From Pseudomonadota bacterium (GTDB lineage Bacteria; Pseudomonadota; Gammaproteobacteria; Steroidobacterales; Woeseiaceae), in NCBI GenBank assembly GCA_022563255.1, contig JADFNS010000015.1, positions 1 to 64,000 on the forward strand: 64,000 bases of DNA, given 5' to 3'. Position 1 is the first letter of the stretch. Each line of letters opens with the position of its first letter. Made by a program: the position numbers and the translations under genes. Positions 26,452 through 35,397 of this stretch are shown here, one piece after another. The notes under the pieces are model-generated. The model did no database searches. It saw nothing but the letters and a program-made list of their open reading frames with translations, and was not told where the DNA came from.

Positions 26452-28095
26452 ATGTCCCGGGACGCACTGAACCAAAAGCCGATCGACGAACCTGACTTGG
26501 TCTGGCGCGTCCTCGTCACGCTCAACGCTTTTCGTGTACTGATTTCTCTGACTCTGCTGGCGCTGTTCTTTGTCGGGACGGACCCGCTTTTCTTTGGGGA
26601 CAGCGATCCGGTTTTGTTCGCGGCCACCGCATCAGGCTACCTGGTCTTCGCGGCCCTGTCTGGAATCGCGTTGCGGCAGAGATGGGTGCCATTAACAGCC
26701 CATGGCGTCACGCAGCTCCTTGTCGACGTTGTCGCCATCGTCACGCTGATGCATTCGAGCGGCGGCATCGCCAGCGGCCTTGGCGGCCTGCTTATCGTTT
26801 TCGTCGGCGCGGGAAGCCTCGTGCTGCCGGTCCGTTTTCCGGCAATATTGGCGGCGACGGCGACGTTCGCAATATTGGGCGAGCAGGCATTTTCGCAGTT
26901 CAGCGGTGCGCTGACCACAGTAAATTATCCTGCCGCCGGCATCTTGAGCGGCATCCTTTTCGCGACCGCGCTTGCCGCGCAGCCTTTGGCGCGCCGCATC
27001 CAGGCCAGTGAGGCTCTCGCCCGCAAGTTCGGAGTAGACCTCAAGAACGTATCGGAGCTAAACCAGTACATCGTGCAACATCTGCGCGAAAGCATTGTGG
27101 TTATCGACGCCGACGACGCGGTGCGGCTAATCAACAGCTCGGCAATTCGATTGCTGGGGTCCAGCGAACTGACGGCGGGCACGCCGCTCGCCGTCGCCTT
27201 CGAGCCGCTGGCCGCGCATATTCGACAGTGGCGCAACGACATGTCGGTATCGTCACATCCGGAATTTACACTGGCTACCGAAAGCGACGCCGCGCGCATC
27301 GCAGCCCATCTGGCGCCGTTGGGCAAAGACGGTCAACGCGCCGGTCCGATACTCATATTTCTCGAGGATGTCGGTTTGATGAACGCCCGGGTGCAGCAAT
27401 CGAAACTCGCCTCACTCGGCCGCCTGAGCGCCAGTATTGCACATGAAATTCGCAACCCCGTCGGCGCCATGAGTCACGCCGCGCAGTTGCTCGGCGAATC
27501 GCCGGGTCTGGGCGAAGACGATGTCCGGCTCACCGAGATAATTCAGACGCACTCGAGTCGGGTCAGTCACATCATCGAAAACGTTCTGCAACTGTCACGC
27601 CGGGAGTCGAGTCGCCCGGAGCGCCTGACCCTGAACGCCTGGCTGCAGGATTTCGCTGCGGAGTTCATTGCAACGCTGGAATTGCAGGAAGGCGAATTCA
27701 CGATCGCGGCCATTGATGACGATATTGTCGTGCGCATGGATCGCGGCCATCTGCGGCAGGTGCTCTGGAATCTCTGCGACAACGCCGTTAAATACGCGAG
27801 CGAAACAGGCGGTATCATGGTCGAAATTCAGGCTGGGCGCATGCAGGGACGGGGTCGGCCGTATCTCGAAATCCTGGATTGCGGACACGGCGTTGACAAG
27901 TCGACGGCCGACAAGATTTTTGAGCCTTTCTTCACGGCACGCTCAGGAGGCACGGGGCTCGGCCTCTATATTTCCCGGGAATTGTGCGAATTGAACCGGG
28001 CAACGCTGATATACCTTGACCGGCCCGGTGGAGGCAGTATCTTCCGTATCGTATTTTCCGACCCGGCTCGCTGGGACATGCAGGAAGTGATATGA
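26452..28095 (+). CDS. pilS: Sensor histidine kinase PilS
   Basis: From ATG 26452 the product is 547 residues. About six N-terminal transmembrane helices (residues ~20-185) are followed by a PAS-like segment (QHLRESIVVIDADDAVRLIN), HisKA with phospho-acceptor His331 in SIAHEIRNPVGAMSHAAQLL, and a HATPase domain (LWNLCDNAVKYA, DCGHG, GGTGLGLYISRELCE). PilS monitors pilin in the inner membrane and phosphorylates PilR. An in-frame TTG at 26413 would add 13 residues but lies inside the putative promoter. Overlaps pilR by 4 bp (ATGA). Confidence 0.93.
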   Translation: MSRDALNQKPIDEPDLVWRVLVTLNAFRVLISLTLLALFFVGTDPLFFGDSDPVLFAATASGYLVFAALSGIALRQRWVPLTAHGVTQLLVDVVAIVTLMHSSGGIASGLGGLLIVFVGAGSLVLPVRFPAILAATATFAILGEQAFSQFSGALTTVNYPAAGILSGILFATALAAQPLARRIQASEALARKFGVDLKNVSELNQYIVQHLRESIVVIDADDAVRLINSSAIRLLGSSELTAGTPLAVAFEPLAAHIRQWRNDMSVSSHPEFTLATESDAARIAAHLAPLGKDGQRAGPILIFLEDVGLMNARVQQSKLASLGRLSASIAHEIRNPVGAMSHAAQLLGESPGLGEDDVRLTEIIQTHSSRVSHIIENVLQLSRRESSRPERLTLNAWLQDFAAEFIATLELQEGEFTIAAIDDDIVVRMDRGHLRQVLWNLCDNAVKYASETGGIMVEIQAGRMQGRGRPYLEILDCGHGVDKSTADKIFEPFFTARSGGTGLGLYISRELCELNRATLIYLDRPGGGSIFRIVFSDPARWDMQEVI

Positions 28096-29396
28096 ATCAA
28101 CCGCTGGCGCTGGTCATCGATGACGAGCCGGATATCTGCGAACTGCTTACCTTGACGCTGGCGCGCATGGACGTGCGTACGGAAACAGCGATGAACATTG
28201 CCGACGCGAAAGCGCTGCTGGGAATACGCCCGTTCGATCTGTGCCTGACGGACATGCGCTTGCCGGACGGCGATGGTCTCGAACTCGTCGCATGGATGCA
28301 GGTTCACACACCCGGCATTCCTGTCGCCGTGATTACGGCACATGGCAATGTTGAAACTGCCGTACAAGCGTTGAAATTGGGCGCCTTCGATTTCGTTTCC
28401 AAGCCGCTGGACCTCGGCGACCTGCGCAACATCGTCGAGAGCGCCCTGCGCCTGAGACCTGCCGGGCAAACCAATTCCAAGCTTCTCGGCAATTCGCCAC
28501 TCATGCACGAACTGCGGGACATGATCGACAAAGTCGCCAGGTCGCAGGCGCCCGTACACATATCTGGCGAATCGGGCACCGGCAAAGAACTGGTCGCCCG
28601 GCTCATTCATGACAGCGGGCCACGCGTGGAAGGACCGTTTGTTCCGGTCAATTGTGGCGCCATTCCGTCGGAACTCATGGAAAGCGAGTTTTTTGGCCAC
28701 CGCAAGGGAAGCTTCACGGGCGCAGTCAAGGACAAGGCAGGATTGCTGCAGAGCGCGGAAGGAGGCACATTGTTTCTCGACGAAATCGCGGATCTCCCGC
28801 TGGCGATGCAAGTTAAGCTGCTGCGCGTCATTCAGGAGAAAAAGGTCCGGCCGGTCGGCGCATCGAAGGAAGAAATTGTGGATGTGCGCTTTCTGTCCGC
28901 CACGCACAAAAACCTCTCGAAGATGGTCGCCAACGGTGAATTCCGTGAAGATCTCTATTACCGCATCAATGTCATCGAACTGCATGTCCCGGCGCTTCGC
29001 GATCGTGACGACGACGTCTTGCTGTTCGCGGAGCATATTCTGAGACGTCTGGACTCCACCGCCCTGCTGGATGAGCACGCCCGCAGCGCCCTCCTGGCCC
29101 ACGCGTTCCCCGGCAACGTTCGCGAGCTTGAGAATATGCTCGAACGAGCGGTGACCCTGTGTACCAGTGGAGTGATTGGGACATCCGACCTGCAGATGCG
29201 GGAAACCGCGAACGCCGTTGCCTCCTCCGCGACTGCGGACAGTGGCCAACTTGGCGCGCGGGTGGCAGACGTGCAGCGTCAGGCAATCGTGGCGGCGCTC
29301 AAGAAAACCCGTTACAACAAGACCGCGGCGGCGAAGCTCCTGGGACTGTCGTTCCGGCAATTGCGATACCGCATAAAGAAACTGGGTATCGATTGA
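28092..29396 (+). CDS. pilR: Sigma-54-dependent response regulator PilR
   Basis: The 434-residue NtrC-type regulator has a receiver domain with Asp10/Asp11 and phospho-acceptor Asp54 (DLCLTDMRLPDGDG), and an AAA+ domain with Walker A GESGTGKE (159-166). The sigma-54 contact loop is GSFTGA (206-211, the GAFTGA motif). A Fis-type helix-turn-helix (NKTAAAKLLGLSFRQLRYR) sits at the C-terminus. Phosphorylated PilR activates pilA from a -24/-12 promoter; such a promoter and TGTCA/TGACA repeats lie just downstream, before pilA. Confidence 0.95.
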   Translation: MNQPLALVIDDEPDICELLTLTLARMDVRTETAMNIADAKALLGIRPFDLCLTDMRLPDGDGLELVAWMQVHTPGIPVAVITAHGNVETAVQALKLGAFDFVSKPLDLGDLRNIVESALRLRPAGQTNSKLLGNSPLMHELRDMIDKVARSQAPVHISGESGTGKELVARLIHDSGPRVEGPFVPVNCGAIPSELMESEFFGHRKGSFTGAVKDKAGLLQSAEGGTLFLDEIADLPLAMQVKLLRVIQEKKVRPVGASKEEIVDVRFLSATHKNLSKMVANGEFREDLYYRINVIELHVPALRDRDDDVLLFAEHILRRLDSTALLDEHARSALLAHAFPGNVRELENMLERAVTLCTSGVIGTSDLQMRETANAVASSATADSGQLGARVADVQRQAIVAALKKTRYNKTAAAKLLGLSFRQLRYRIKKLGID

Positions 29397-29450
29397 CATT
29401 TTTTGTCAGTTTGTGACACAGAACTGACAATTGGACGCTGGATTTGTCAC
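29394..29450 (+). promoter_or_regulatory. Cluster of candidate PilR-binding motifs
   Basis: Five TGACA/TGTCA motifs in 57 bp: 29394-29398, 29404-29408 (preceded by a T run, as in Pseudomonas PilR sites), 29414-29418, 29425-29429 and 29445-29449. They end 78 bp upstream of the -24 box, the right distance for an enhancer-binding protein. The first motif overlaps the pilR stop codon. Confidence 0.5.
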
Positions 29451-29528
29451 CGGCTTTGGCTGCTGATCCTCCGAGTCTCCGCTGAAATAACAAATAAAAA
29501 CAGTTACTTGAATCGACATCGGAGAAGT

Positions 29529-29544
29529 TGGCACGGTGTTTGCT
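29529..29544 (+). promoter_or_regulatory. Sigma-54 promoter of pilA
   Basis: TGGCAC, five bases, TTGCT: full match to the -24/-12 consensus, with GG and GC at the invariant spacing. It precedes the pilA start by 66 bp. Confidence 0.88.
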
Positions 29545-29610
29545 TTGTCTTTCAGTACAGGCGTTCTCGCCGTATTTTTTAAATACTCTCAATTCATGGA
29601 GAATACAGAG

Positions 29611-30063
29611 ATGAAGAAACAACAGGGTTTTACACTTATCGAGCTGATGATCGTTGTCGCGATCATTGGTATTTTAGCAGCGATCGCTATCCCGGCTTAC
29701 CAGGATTACACGATTCGCGCACAGGTCTCTGAGGGTCTGAACCTTTCCGGCGCCGCCAAAGCTGCTGTGACGGAGTATTATCAGGATCGTGGCGTATTTC
29801 CTTCGAGCAACACAATTGCGGGTCTGGCCAATGATACCGACATTCAGGGCAAATACGTTGCGAAAGTGACAGTTACTAGTACCACCAGCGACACTATTGG
29901 CGTTATTTCGGTGACTTACGGTAAGGATGCGCACAAGACATTGTCCGGTGGAGTCCTGTTGCTGACGTCGGATGCGACAGCCGTGGGTAGTGTGCAGTGG
30001 GTTTGCACAGCCGGAACGCCGACTATCGCAAACAAGCACCTGCCGTCCGCTTGCCGCACTTAA
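29611..30063 (+). CDS. pilA: Major type IV pilin PilA
   Basis: From ATG 29611 the product is 150 residues: prepilin leader MKKQQG cleaved before Phe, then the type IVa signature [20 protein letters not shown] with Glu5 and Pro22. A variable globular domain follows, with a C-terminal disulfide pair (WVC...SAC). PilD cleaves and N-methylates it; it polymerises into pili for adhesion and twitching. GGAG in the preceding bases supports this start over an in-frame ATG at 29596. Transcription ends at a strong terminator, so the following pilin gene is separately controlled. Confidence 0.95.
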   Translation: MKKQQGFTLIELMIVVAIIGILAAIAIPAYQDYTIRAQVSEGLNLSGAAKAAVTEYYQDRGVFPSSNTIAGLANDTDIQGKYVAKVTVTSTTSDTIGVISVTYGKDAHKTLSGGVLLLTSDATAVGSVQWVCTAGTPTIANKHLPSACRT

Positions 30064-30100
30064 GACTTTCGTTTGAGGTTTTCCTCAGGACTTTGGTCAG

Positions 30101-30131
30101 AAAAGCCCCGGTTTAACCGGGGCTTTTTTTT
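30101..30131 (+). terminator. Rho-independent terminator after pilA
   Basis: GCCCCGG, loop TTTAA, CCGGGGC followed by eight T residues, preceded by an A run, 40 bp after the pilA stop. A textbook intrinsic terminator, giving a monocistronic pilA mRNA. Confidence 0.93.
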
Positions 30132-30158
30132 GCAACCTGGACGGTGCCGCATTGTATT

Positions 30159-30176
30159 GTGTGACTTTCGTCACAC
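30159..30176. promoter_or_regulatory. Inverted repeat upstream of the second pilin gene
   Basis: GTGTGAC, TTTC, GTCACAC: a perfect 7-bp inverted repeat 83 bp before the second pilin start. It has no T run, so a terminator is unlikely; an operator is possible. It shares the TGAC/GTCA core with the motifs upstream of pilA. No sigma-54 promoter accompanies it. Confidence 0.35.
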
Positions 30177-30258
30177 TTTGCCGGGCTCATGACCACGCCA
30201 CTGGAAACTTTAGGTTCTTATCGATAAAATAAGCGCTGAAATGGGCGGGAGCAGATCA

Positions 30259-30756
30259 ATGAACAGGCGACAGAAAGGATTCACACTGATCGAGCTGATG
30301 ATCGTCGTCGCGATTATTGGAATACTGGCGTCGCTTGCTATCTCGGCTTATCAGACCTACACGGTTCGAGCGCAGATTGCCGAGGGCATCAACATGGGCG
30401 CCAGCGCGAAAGTTCCCGTTGTCGATGCCTATAACAACACGGGCATGCCGCCGGCTGATCGGACTGCTGCCGGCATGACGCCGCTGGCTGCCGATACTCA
30501 GGGCTCTTACGTCAGCCAGGTCGAAATCACGAATGGCCGTGTCGACGTCAAGTTTGGCAACCGGGTCCACCAGGATATCTTCGGCGACACGATCTCTTTC
30601 ACACCCTACAGCTCGGCCGGAGGCACCATTATCTGGCGTTGCGGCGCCGCGCCAGCTCCGTCTGGCGCCACTGAACTCTCCGGCGGAGGCGTCACGAGCG
30701 TTCACCTGGCCCCGACCGTTGATACCCGCTATCTGCCGGCAAGCTGCCGAAACTAG
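30259..30756 (+). CDS. Second type IV pilin (PilA paralogue)
   Basis: From ATG 30259 (GGGAG upstream) the product is 165 residues: leader MNRRQKG, then [20 protein letters not shown]. It keeps Glu5 but carries Ser instead of Pro at mature position 22 (AISAYQ versus AIPAYQ in PilA). The globular domain differs from PilA and is longer before the final Cys (WRC...ASC). It may be a minor or alternative pilin; the terminator in front implies independent expression. Tandem pilin genes are common in pil loci. Confidence 0.9.
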   Translation: MNRRQKGFTLIELMIVVAIIGILASLAISAYQTYTVRAQIAEGINMGASAKVPVVDAYNNTGMPPADRTAAGMTPLAADTQGSYVSQVEITNGRVDVKFGNRVHQDIFGDTISFTPYSSAGGTIIWRCGAAPAPSGATELSGGGVTSVHLAPTVDTRYLPASCRN

Positions 30757-30884
30757 CCCAAAATCACTGTTTTACTTAATCAAATTACGTAATTGTGAAC
30801 AACCGCACAAAATCCAGTTGAATCGGGCACTTGGATCGGTGAGACTGTAACGCTCACAGACACTCAGCGGCACTTTAAATTCAT

Positions 30885-32603
30885 ATGGCAGCAACAGCTT
30901 CACAAACCAACCTCGCGGGCTTGCCACGGCGCCTGGTACAAGACGGCATCATCTCTGAAGAAAAACTTCATGAGGCTGCAATCGCAGCCAAAAAGGATCG
31001 TTTGCCGCTGATCGCCTACCTGGTCAAAGCCGATTTGGCCAATCCCCGGGCCGTCGCCGTCGCTGCGTCTCACGAATTTGGTGTACCGCTGCTGGACCTT
31101 GACGCGATTGAGATCGATCTCGAGGTGATCAGAGCCGTAGACCAGAAACTCATCAATAAACATCGGGTATTGCCACTGGCCATGCGCGGCAAGCGGCTCT
31201 TTCTGGGTATTTCCGACCCAACGAATTTGCAGGCCATCGACGATATCAAGTTCGCAACCAGCTTGCGCGTCGATCCGGTAGTCGTCGAGCAGGACAAACT
31301 TGAAGATCGAATCAACAACGCGCTCGAAGCTGTCGATACGAGCATGTTGGGGCTCGACGACGACGATTTCGACCTTGAAAATCTCGATGTCGGCACCGAC
31401 GATGCCAAACCGGAAGAGGAACAAAGAGACGATATCGAAGACGCACCCGTGGTGCGCTTCGTCAACAAGATACTGCTCGATGCCATCAAGCGCGGAGCGT
31501 CGGATGTGCACTTCGAGCCCTATGAGAAAGTCTTCCGCGTCCGCACCCGGCTTGATGGTGTGCTGTCCGAAGTTGCGACACCGCCGGTCATTCTGGCCAC
31601 CAAGGTGTGCGCACGCCTGAAGGTAATGTCGCGCATGGATATTGCCGAACGCCGTGTGCCCCAGGACGGCCGCATCAAAATGCGCCTGTCGAAGAATCGC
31701 GCGATCGATTTTCGTGTCAACTCTTGCCCGACATTATTCGGCGAAAAAATCGTTTTGCGTATTCTCGATCCATCCAGCGCGAAAATGGGTATCGAAGCAC
31801 TCGGTTACGAAGATGCACAGCGAAAAATGTTCGAGAAGCATCTTGCCAAGCCGTACGGCATGATCCTGGTTACAGGTCCTACAGGTTCTGGCAAGACCGT
31901 GTCGCTGTACACCGGCCTGAATATACTCAACACAGAATATCGCAACATCTCGACGGCCGAAGACCCGGCAGAAATCAATCTCCCGGGCATCAATCAGGTC
32001 AACGTCAACCCGAAGGTGGGCCTGACATTTGCTGCGGCCCTCAAAGCCTTTCTGCGACAGGATCCTGACGTCATCATGGTCGGCGAAATTCGTGACCTTG
32101 AAACCGCCGAAATCGCGATCAAGGCGGCGCAAACCGGTCACCTGGTGCTCTCAACCCTGCACACCAACGACGCGCCCAAGACGCTCACCCGCATGGTGGA
32201 CATGGGCGTCAAACCGTACGCGATCGCGACCTCGGTCAGCCTGATTATCGCGCAACGCCTGGCACGCCGCCTTTGCAACAATTGCAAGGAAATAAGAGAC
32301 GTCCCAAAAGAAGCCCTGGAAAAGGAAGGTTTCACCGCTGAAGAACTGGAATCAAAGATGACGATCTTTGGGCCGAAAGGTTGCAAACAGTGCAACGACG
32401 GCTACAAGGGGCGCATCGGCATCTTCCAGGTAATGGAAGTATCCGACACCATGGGCCGCATCATTATGGAAGGCGGCAATGCAATACAAATCGCGGATCA
32501 GGCGGTACTGGAAGGGGTTGTTGACTTGCGGCGAGCCGGATTAAACAAAGTCAAGGAAGGGGTTACCAGCCTTGAAGAAGTCAACCGGGTTACAATTGAC
32601 TAG
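30885..32603 (+). CDS. pilB: Type IV pilus extension ATPase PilB
   Basis: A 572-residue GspE-family ATPase. The N-terminal MshEN/N1 domain (1-~150) and an acidic linker (~158-186) are followed by the core with Walker A GPTGSGKT (331-338), Asp box, Walker B DVIMVGEIRD (395-404) and His box STLHTND. Four cysteines (464, 467, 500, 503) form the zinc knuckle. It powers pilus assembly at the inner membrane together with PilC. Start ATG 30885; no retraction ATPase PilT in the window. Confidence 0.96.
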   Translation: MAATASQTNLAGLPRRLVQDGIISEEKLHEAAIAAKKDRLPLIAYLVKADLANPRAVAVAASHEFGVPLLDLDAIEIDLEVIRAVDQKLINKHRVLPLAMRGKRLFLGISDPTNLQAIDDIKFATSLRVDPVVVEQDKLEDRINNALEAVDTSMLGLDDDDFDLENLDVGTDDAKPEEEQRDDIEDAPVVRFVNKILLDAIKRGASDVHFEPYEKVFRVRTRLDGVLSEVATPPVILATKVCARLKVMSRMDIAERRVPQDGRIKMRLSKNRAIDFRVNSCPTLFGEKIVLRILDPSSAKMGIEALGYEDAQRKMFEKHLAKPYGMILVTGPTGSGKTVSLYTGLNILNTEYRNISTAEDPAEINLPGINQVNVNPKVGLTFAAALKAFLRQDPDVIMVGEIRDLETAEIAIKAAQTGHLVLSTLHTNDAPKTLTRMVDMGVKPYAIATSVSLIIAQRLARRLCNNCKEIRDVPKEALEKEGFTAEELESKMTIFGPKGCKQCNDGYKGRIGIFQVMEVSDTMGRIIMEGGNAIQIADQAVLEGVVDLRRAGLNKVKEGVTSLEEVNRVTID

Positions 32604-32639
32604 GTTTTTACCGGGAAAACCACCTAACGGACGAAAATA

Positions 32640-33857
32640 ATGGCTACAGCAGTTGCAGGCAGTTCGCCTTTCTTGTGGGAAGGAACCGACAGAAACGGTA
32701 AGAAAATCAAGGGTAAGAGCCTTGCGAATGACGAAGCTCAGGTGCGGGCGGATCTGCGTCGACGGGGCGTCGTACCGACGCGTATCAAAAAACAGCGCAA
32801 GAGCTTTTTCTCCGGCGGCGGTAAAATCACGTCGGGCGATATCTCGATTTTCAGTCGCCAGCTCGCGACGATGCTCGCCGCCGGCATTCCTCTCGTGCAG
32901 GCATTTGAGATCGTTGCCAGCGGCCACGAAAACGCGGCCATGCAAAAGCTGATTCTTGCGGTGAAAGCCGATGTGGAAGGCGGTAGTTCGCTGGCGGAAT
33001 CGCTCGCCAAGCATCCTTTGTACTTTGACGATTTGTTCGTCAACCTGGTTGAGTCCGGTGAGCAAGCCGGTGCGCTGGATTCATTGCTCGAAAAAATCGC
33101 CACCTACAAAGAAAAAACCGAGGCGATCAAGAAAAAGATCAAGAAAGCGCTGACGTATCCGGCGGCCGTGTTGGTCGTGGCATTCGTTGTAACGGCCATC
33201 TTGTTGATTTTCGTCATTCCGTCGTTTGAAGACCTGTTTCAGGGCTTTGGCGCCGACTTGCCGACGTTTACCCGCATGATCATCGACCTGTCGTTGTTCG
33301 TCCGAACGAACGGCATTTATATCGTGATGATCATCAGCGCGGCGGTCTCAGCCTTCATGTATTTCTTTAAGCGCTCCAGACCGTTTCGACATTTCCTTGA
33401 TCGCATAATGCTCAAAGCGCCGATCATCGGTCCCATTCTCGAAAAATCTGCAATCGCTCGTTACGCCCGGACTCTTTCGACGATGTTTGCAGCCGGCGTC
33501 CCACTGGTAGAGGCTCTTGAGTCCGTTGCTGGCGCCACGGGCAACATTGTGTTTGAAGTAGGCGTCCTCGGAATACGCGATGAAGTCGCAACCGGACAGC
33601 GATTGCAGACGGCCATGGAGAATAGCGGCCTGTTTCCCAACATGGTCAACCAGATGATTGCCGTCGGCGAAGAGTCAGGTTCCCTGGACGATATGTCAGG
33701 CAAAGTTGCCGACTTTTACGAGGAAGACGTTGACAACGCCGTGGACAATCTCTCAAGCCTGCTCGAACCGATGATCATGGCCATTCTTGGCGTACTCGTC
33801 GGTGGCCTCGTTGTCGCCATGTACCTGCCCATCTTCAAGCTGGGTGCGGTTGTCTAA
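32640..33857 (+). CDS. pilC: Type IV pilus inner-membrane platform protein PilC
   Basis: The 405-residue GspF-family protein has two repeated cytoplasmic domains (FSRQLATMLAAGIPLVQAFEI in the first, YARTLSTMFAAGVPLVEALES in the second) and three transmembrane segments (about 173-195, 222-245, 380-402). It forms the platform turned by PilB. N-terminus FLWEGTDRNGKKIKG is typical. 36 bp after pilB. Confidence 0.96.
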   Translation: MATAVAGSSPFLWEGTDRNGKKIKGKSLANDEAQVRADLRRRGVVPTRIKKQRKSFFSGGGKITSGDISIFSRQLATMLAAGIPLVQAFEIVASGHENAAMQKLILAVKADVEGGSSLAESLAKHPLYFDDLFVNLVESGEQAGALDSLLEKIATYKEKTEAIKKKIKKALTYPAAVLVVAFVVTAILLIFVIPSFEDLFQGFGADLPTFTRMIIDLSLFVRTNGIYIVMIISAAVSAFMYFFKRSRPFRHFLDRIMLKAPIIGPILEKSAIARYARTLSTMFAAGVPLVEALESVAGATGNIVFEVGVLGIRDEVATGQRLQTAMENSGLFPNMVNQMIAVGEESGSLDDMSGKVADFYEEDVDNAVDNLSSLLEPMIMAILGVLVGGLVVAMYLPIFKLGAVV

Positions 33858-33865
33858 GACCCTCA

Positions 33866-34753
33866 ATGCTTGAACTCATAGGCGAATCGACCCCGGTATT
33901 CATCGGCGTCGTATTTGCGATCACGCTGATGATCGGCAGTTTTTTAAATGTCGTCATTTATCGCCTGCCCATTATGATGGAGCACGAATGGCGCGAGCAG
34001 GCTGAGGAACTCCTGGCCTCGCAGCCCGAACACAAACTTCCCGATGGGCGTTTCGATCTCGTTGTTCCCCGATCGCGCTGCCCGTCCTGCGGCTCGCTGA
34101 TTACCGCCTGGCAAAATATTCCGGTTTTGAGTTACCTGTTCCTCAAGGGCCGCTGCGCCAACTGCAAGGCTTCTATCTCTGCCCGCTATCCACTCGTGGA
34201 ACTGATGACCGCGGCGCTGGCGGCGATCTGTGCCTGGCATTTCGGTCCCGGCTGGGAAGCCATGCTGGCAATCGTTCTGACACTCGTTCTTGTGTCGATC
34301 ACGATGATCGACGCCGATACCCAGCTGATACCGGATTCCATTGTGCTGCCGCTGATGTGGCTGGGCCTCGCCATGAGCCTGTGGCACCCAATGCCCGGAG
34401 CCAACACTCTTTTCATCAGCCCCTCGGCTGCCATCGCCGGCTCGTTGGCAGGTTATCTGAGTCTCTGGAGCATCTTCTGGATCTTCAAGATCATTACAGG
34501 CAGGGACGGCATGGGATACGGAGATTTCAAGTTGCTGGCGGCGCTGGGTGCCTGGTTGGGATGGCAGCAGCTGCCGATGATCATCATGATGTCCGCGGTC
34601 GTCGGAGTTGTGATCAACGTCGTCATGATCGTCACCAGGGGCAAAGATCGCAGCATTCCGATTCCATTTGGACCCTATCTGGCCGCAGCCGGCTGGATCA
34701 CAATGCTCTGGGGTGAGACGATCAGGAACGCCTATATTGATATGATGTTCTGA
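33866..34753 (+). CDS. pilD: Prepilin peptidase / N-methyltransferase PilD
   Basis: A 295-residue polytopic membrane aspartyl protease. The cytoplasmic loop carries two CxxC pairs (Cys72/75 and Cys97/100), the zinc site of bifunctional peptidase-methylases. The catalytic Asp is near 149-151 (ITMIDADTQLIPD), with the GxGD motif GMGYGDFKLL (Asp220). It processes PilA, the second pilin and any type II secretion pseudopilins. 8 bp after pilC. Confidence 0.96.
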   Translation: MLELIGESTPVFIGVVFAITLMIGSFLNVVIYRLPIMMEHEWREQAEELLASQPEHKLPDGRFDLVVPRSRCPSCGSLITAWQNIPVLSYLFLKGRCANCKASISARYPLVELMTAALAAICAWHFGPGWEAMLAIVLTLVLVSITMIDADTQLIPDSIVLPLMWLGLAMSLWHPMPGANTLFISPSAAIAGSLAGYLSLWSIFWIFKIITGRDGMGYGDFKLLAALGAWLGWQQLPMIIMMSAVVGVVINVVMIVTRGKDRSIPIPFGPYLAAAGWITMLWGETIRNAYIDMMF

Positions 34754-35371
34754 GTGACCCGCGACGACCTTAAGCCCGTTCTAAAGATCGGCCTGACCGG
34801 CGGCATAGCCAGCGGCAAATCGACGATCGCCAACATGTTCGCCCAGCTCGGCGCCGCCGTTATCGATACCGACGTCATCGCCCGGGAGGTCGTCCAGCCC
34901 GGTCAAGCTGCCCACGAAGAGATCTGCAGGCGATTCGGTGACGCGATCGTCGATACGGACGGAAATCTGGATCGTCGGGCGTTACGAAAAATTATTTTTG
35001 CCGATGAAAACGCGAGACTCGATCTCGAAGCGATACTCCATCCCCGAATTGCAGCCCAAACGCGGCGTCAGTCTGACGCGGCGCAGGGTCCCTACCAGCT
35101 TATTGTGGTGCCGTTACTGCTCGGCTCGCCTTTGCTAAAACTCGTGCAACGAGTCCTGGTAGTCGATTGCGATGTGCAGACGCAGTTTGAGCGACTGCTC
35201 GCCAGAGATGCTGAAACGCCCGCTCAGGCGCGCCGCATTCTGGCTGCGCAAGCCAGCCGCGAACAGCGCCTGGCAATCGCCGACGATATTATAAGCGGCG
35301 ATCAGAGTTTGGACAGCACCCGCGAGAGAGTCGTTGAACTGGATGGAATCTATCGATCCATTTGCGAGTAA
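34754..35371 (+). CDS. coaE: Dephospho-CoA kinase
   Basis: The 205-residue product has P-loop GLTGGIASGKST near residue 13, the CoA-domain segment VIDTDVIAREVVQPG and VPLLLGSPL. It catalyses the last step of CoA synthesis. It starts with GTG directly after the pilD stop (TGAGTG), so it is coupled to pilD; pilD-coaE adjacency is conserved across gammaproteobacteria. Confidence 0.95.
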   Translation: MTRDDLKPVLKIGLTGGIASGKSTIANMFAQLGAAVIDTDVIAREVVQPGQAAHEEICRRFGDAIVDTDGNLDRRALRKIIFADENARLDLEAILHPRIAAQTRRQSDAAQGPYQLIVVPLLLGSPLLKLVQRVLVVDCDVQTQFERLLARDAETPAQARRILAAQASREQRLAIADDIISGDQSLDSTRERVVELDGIYRSICE

Positions 35372-35397
35372 CCAGCCGGTAGCGCAGAATAGCGCGC

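Noticed and set aside
27966-29399. A 477-codon frame opposite pilR
   Set aside because: Antisense of a well-supported NtrC-type regulator; composition is typical of shadow frames.
30131-30160. Sigma-54 promoter for the second pilin (TGGACGGTGCCGC)
   Set aside because: The GG-GC spacing is two bases too short and the -24 element is poor.
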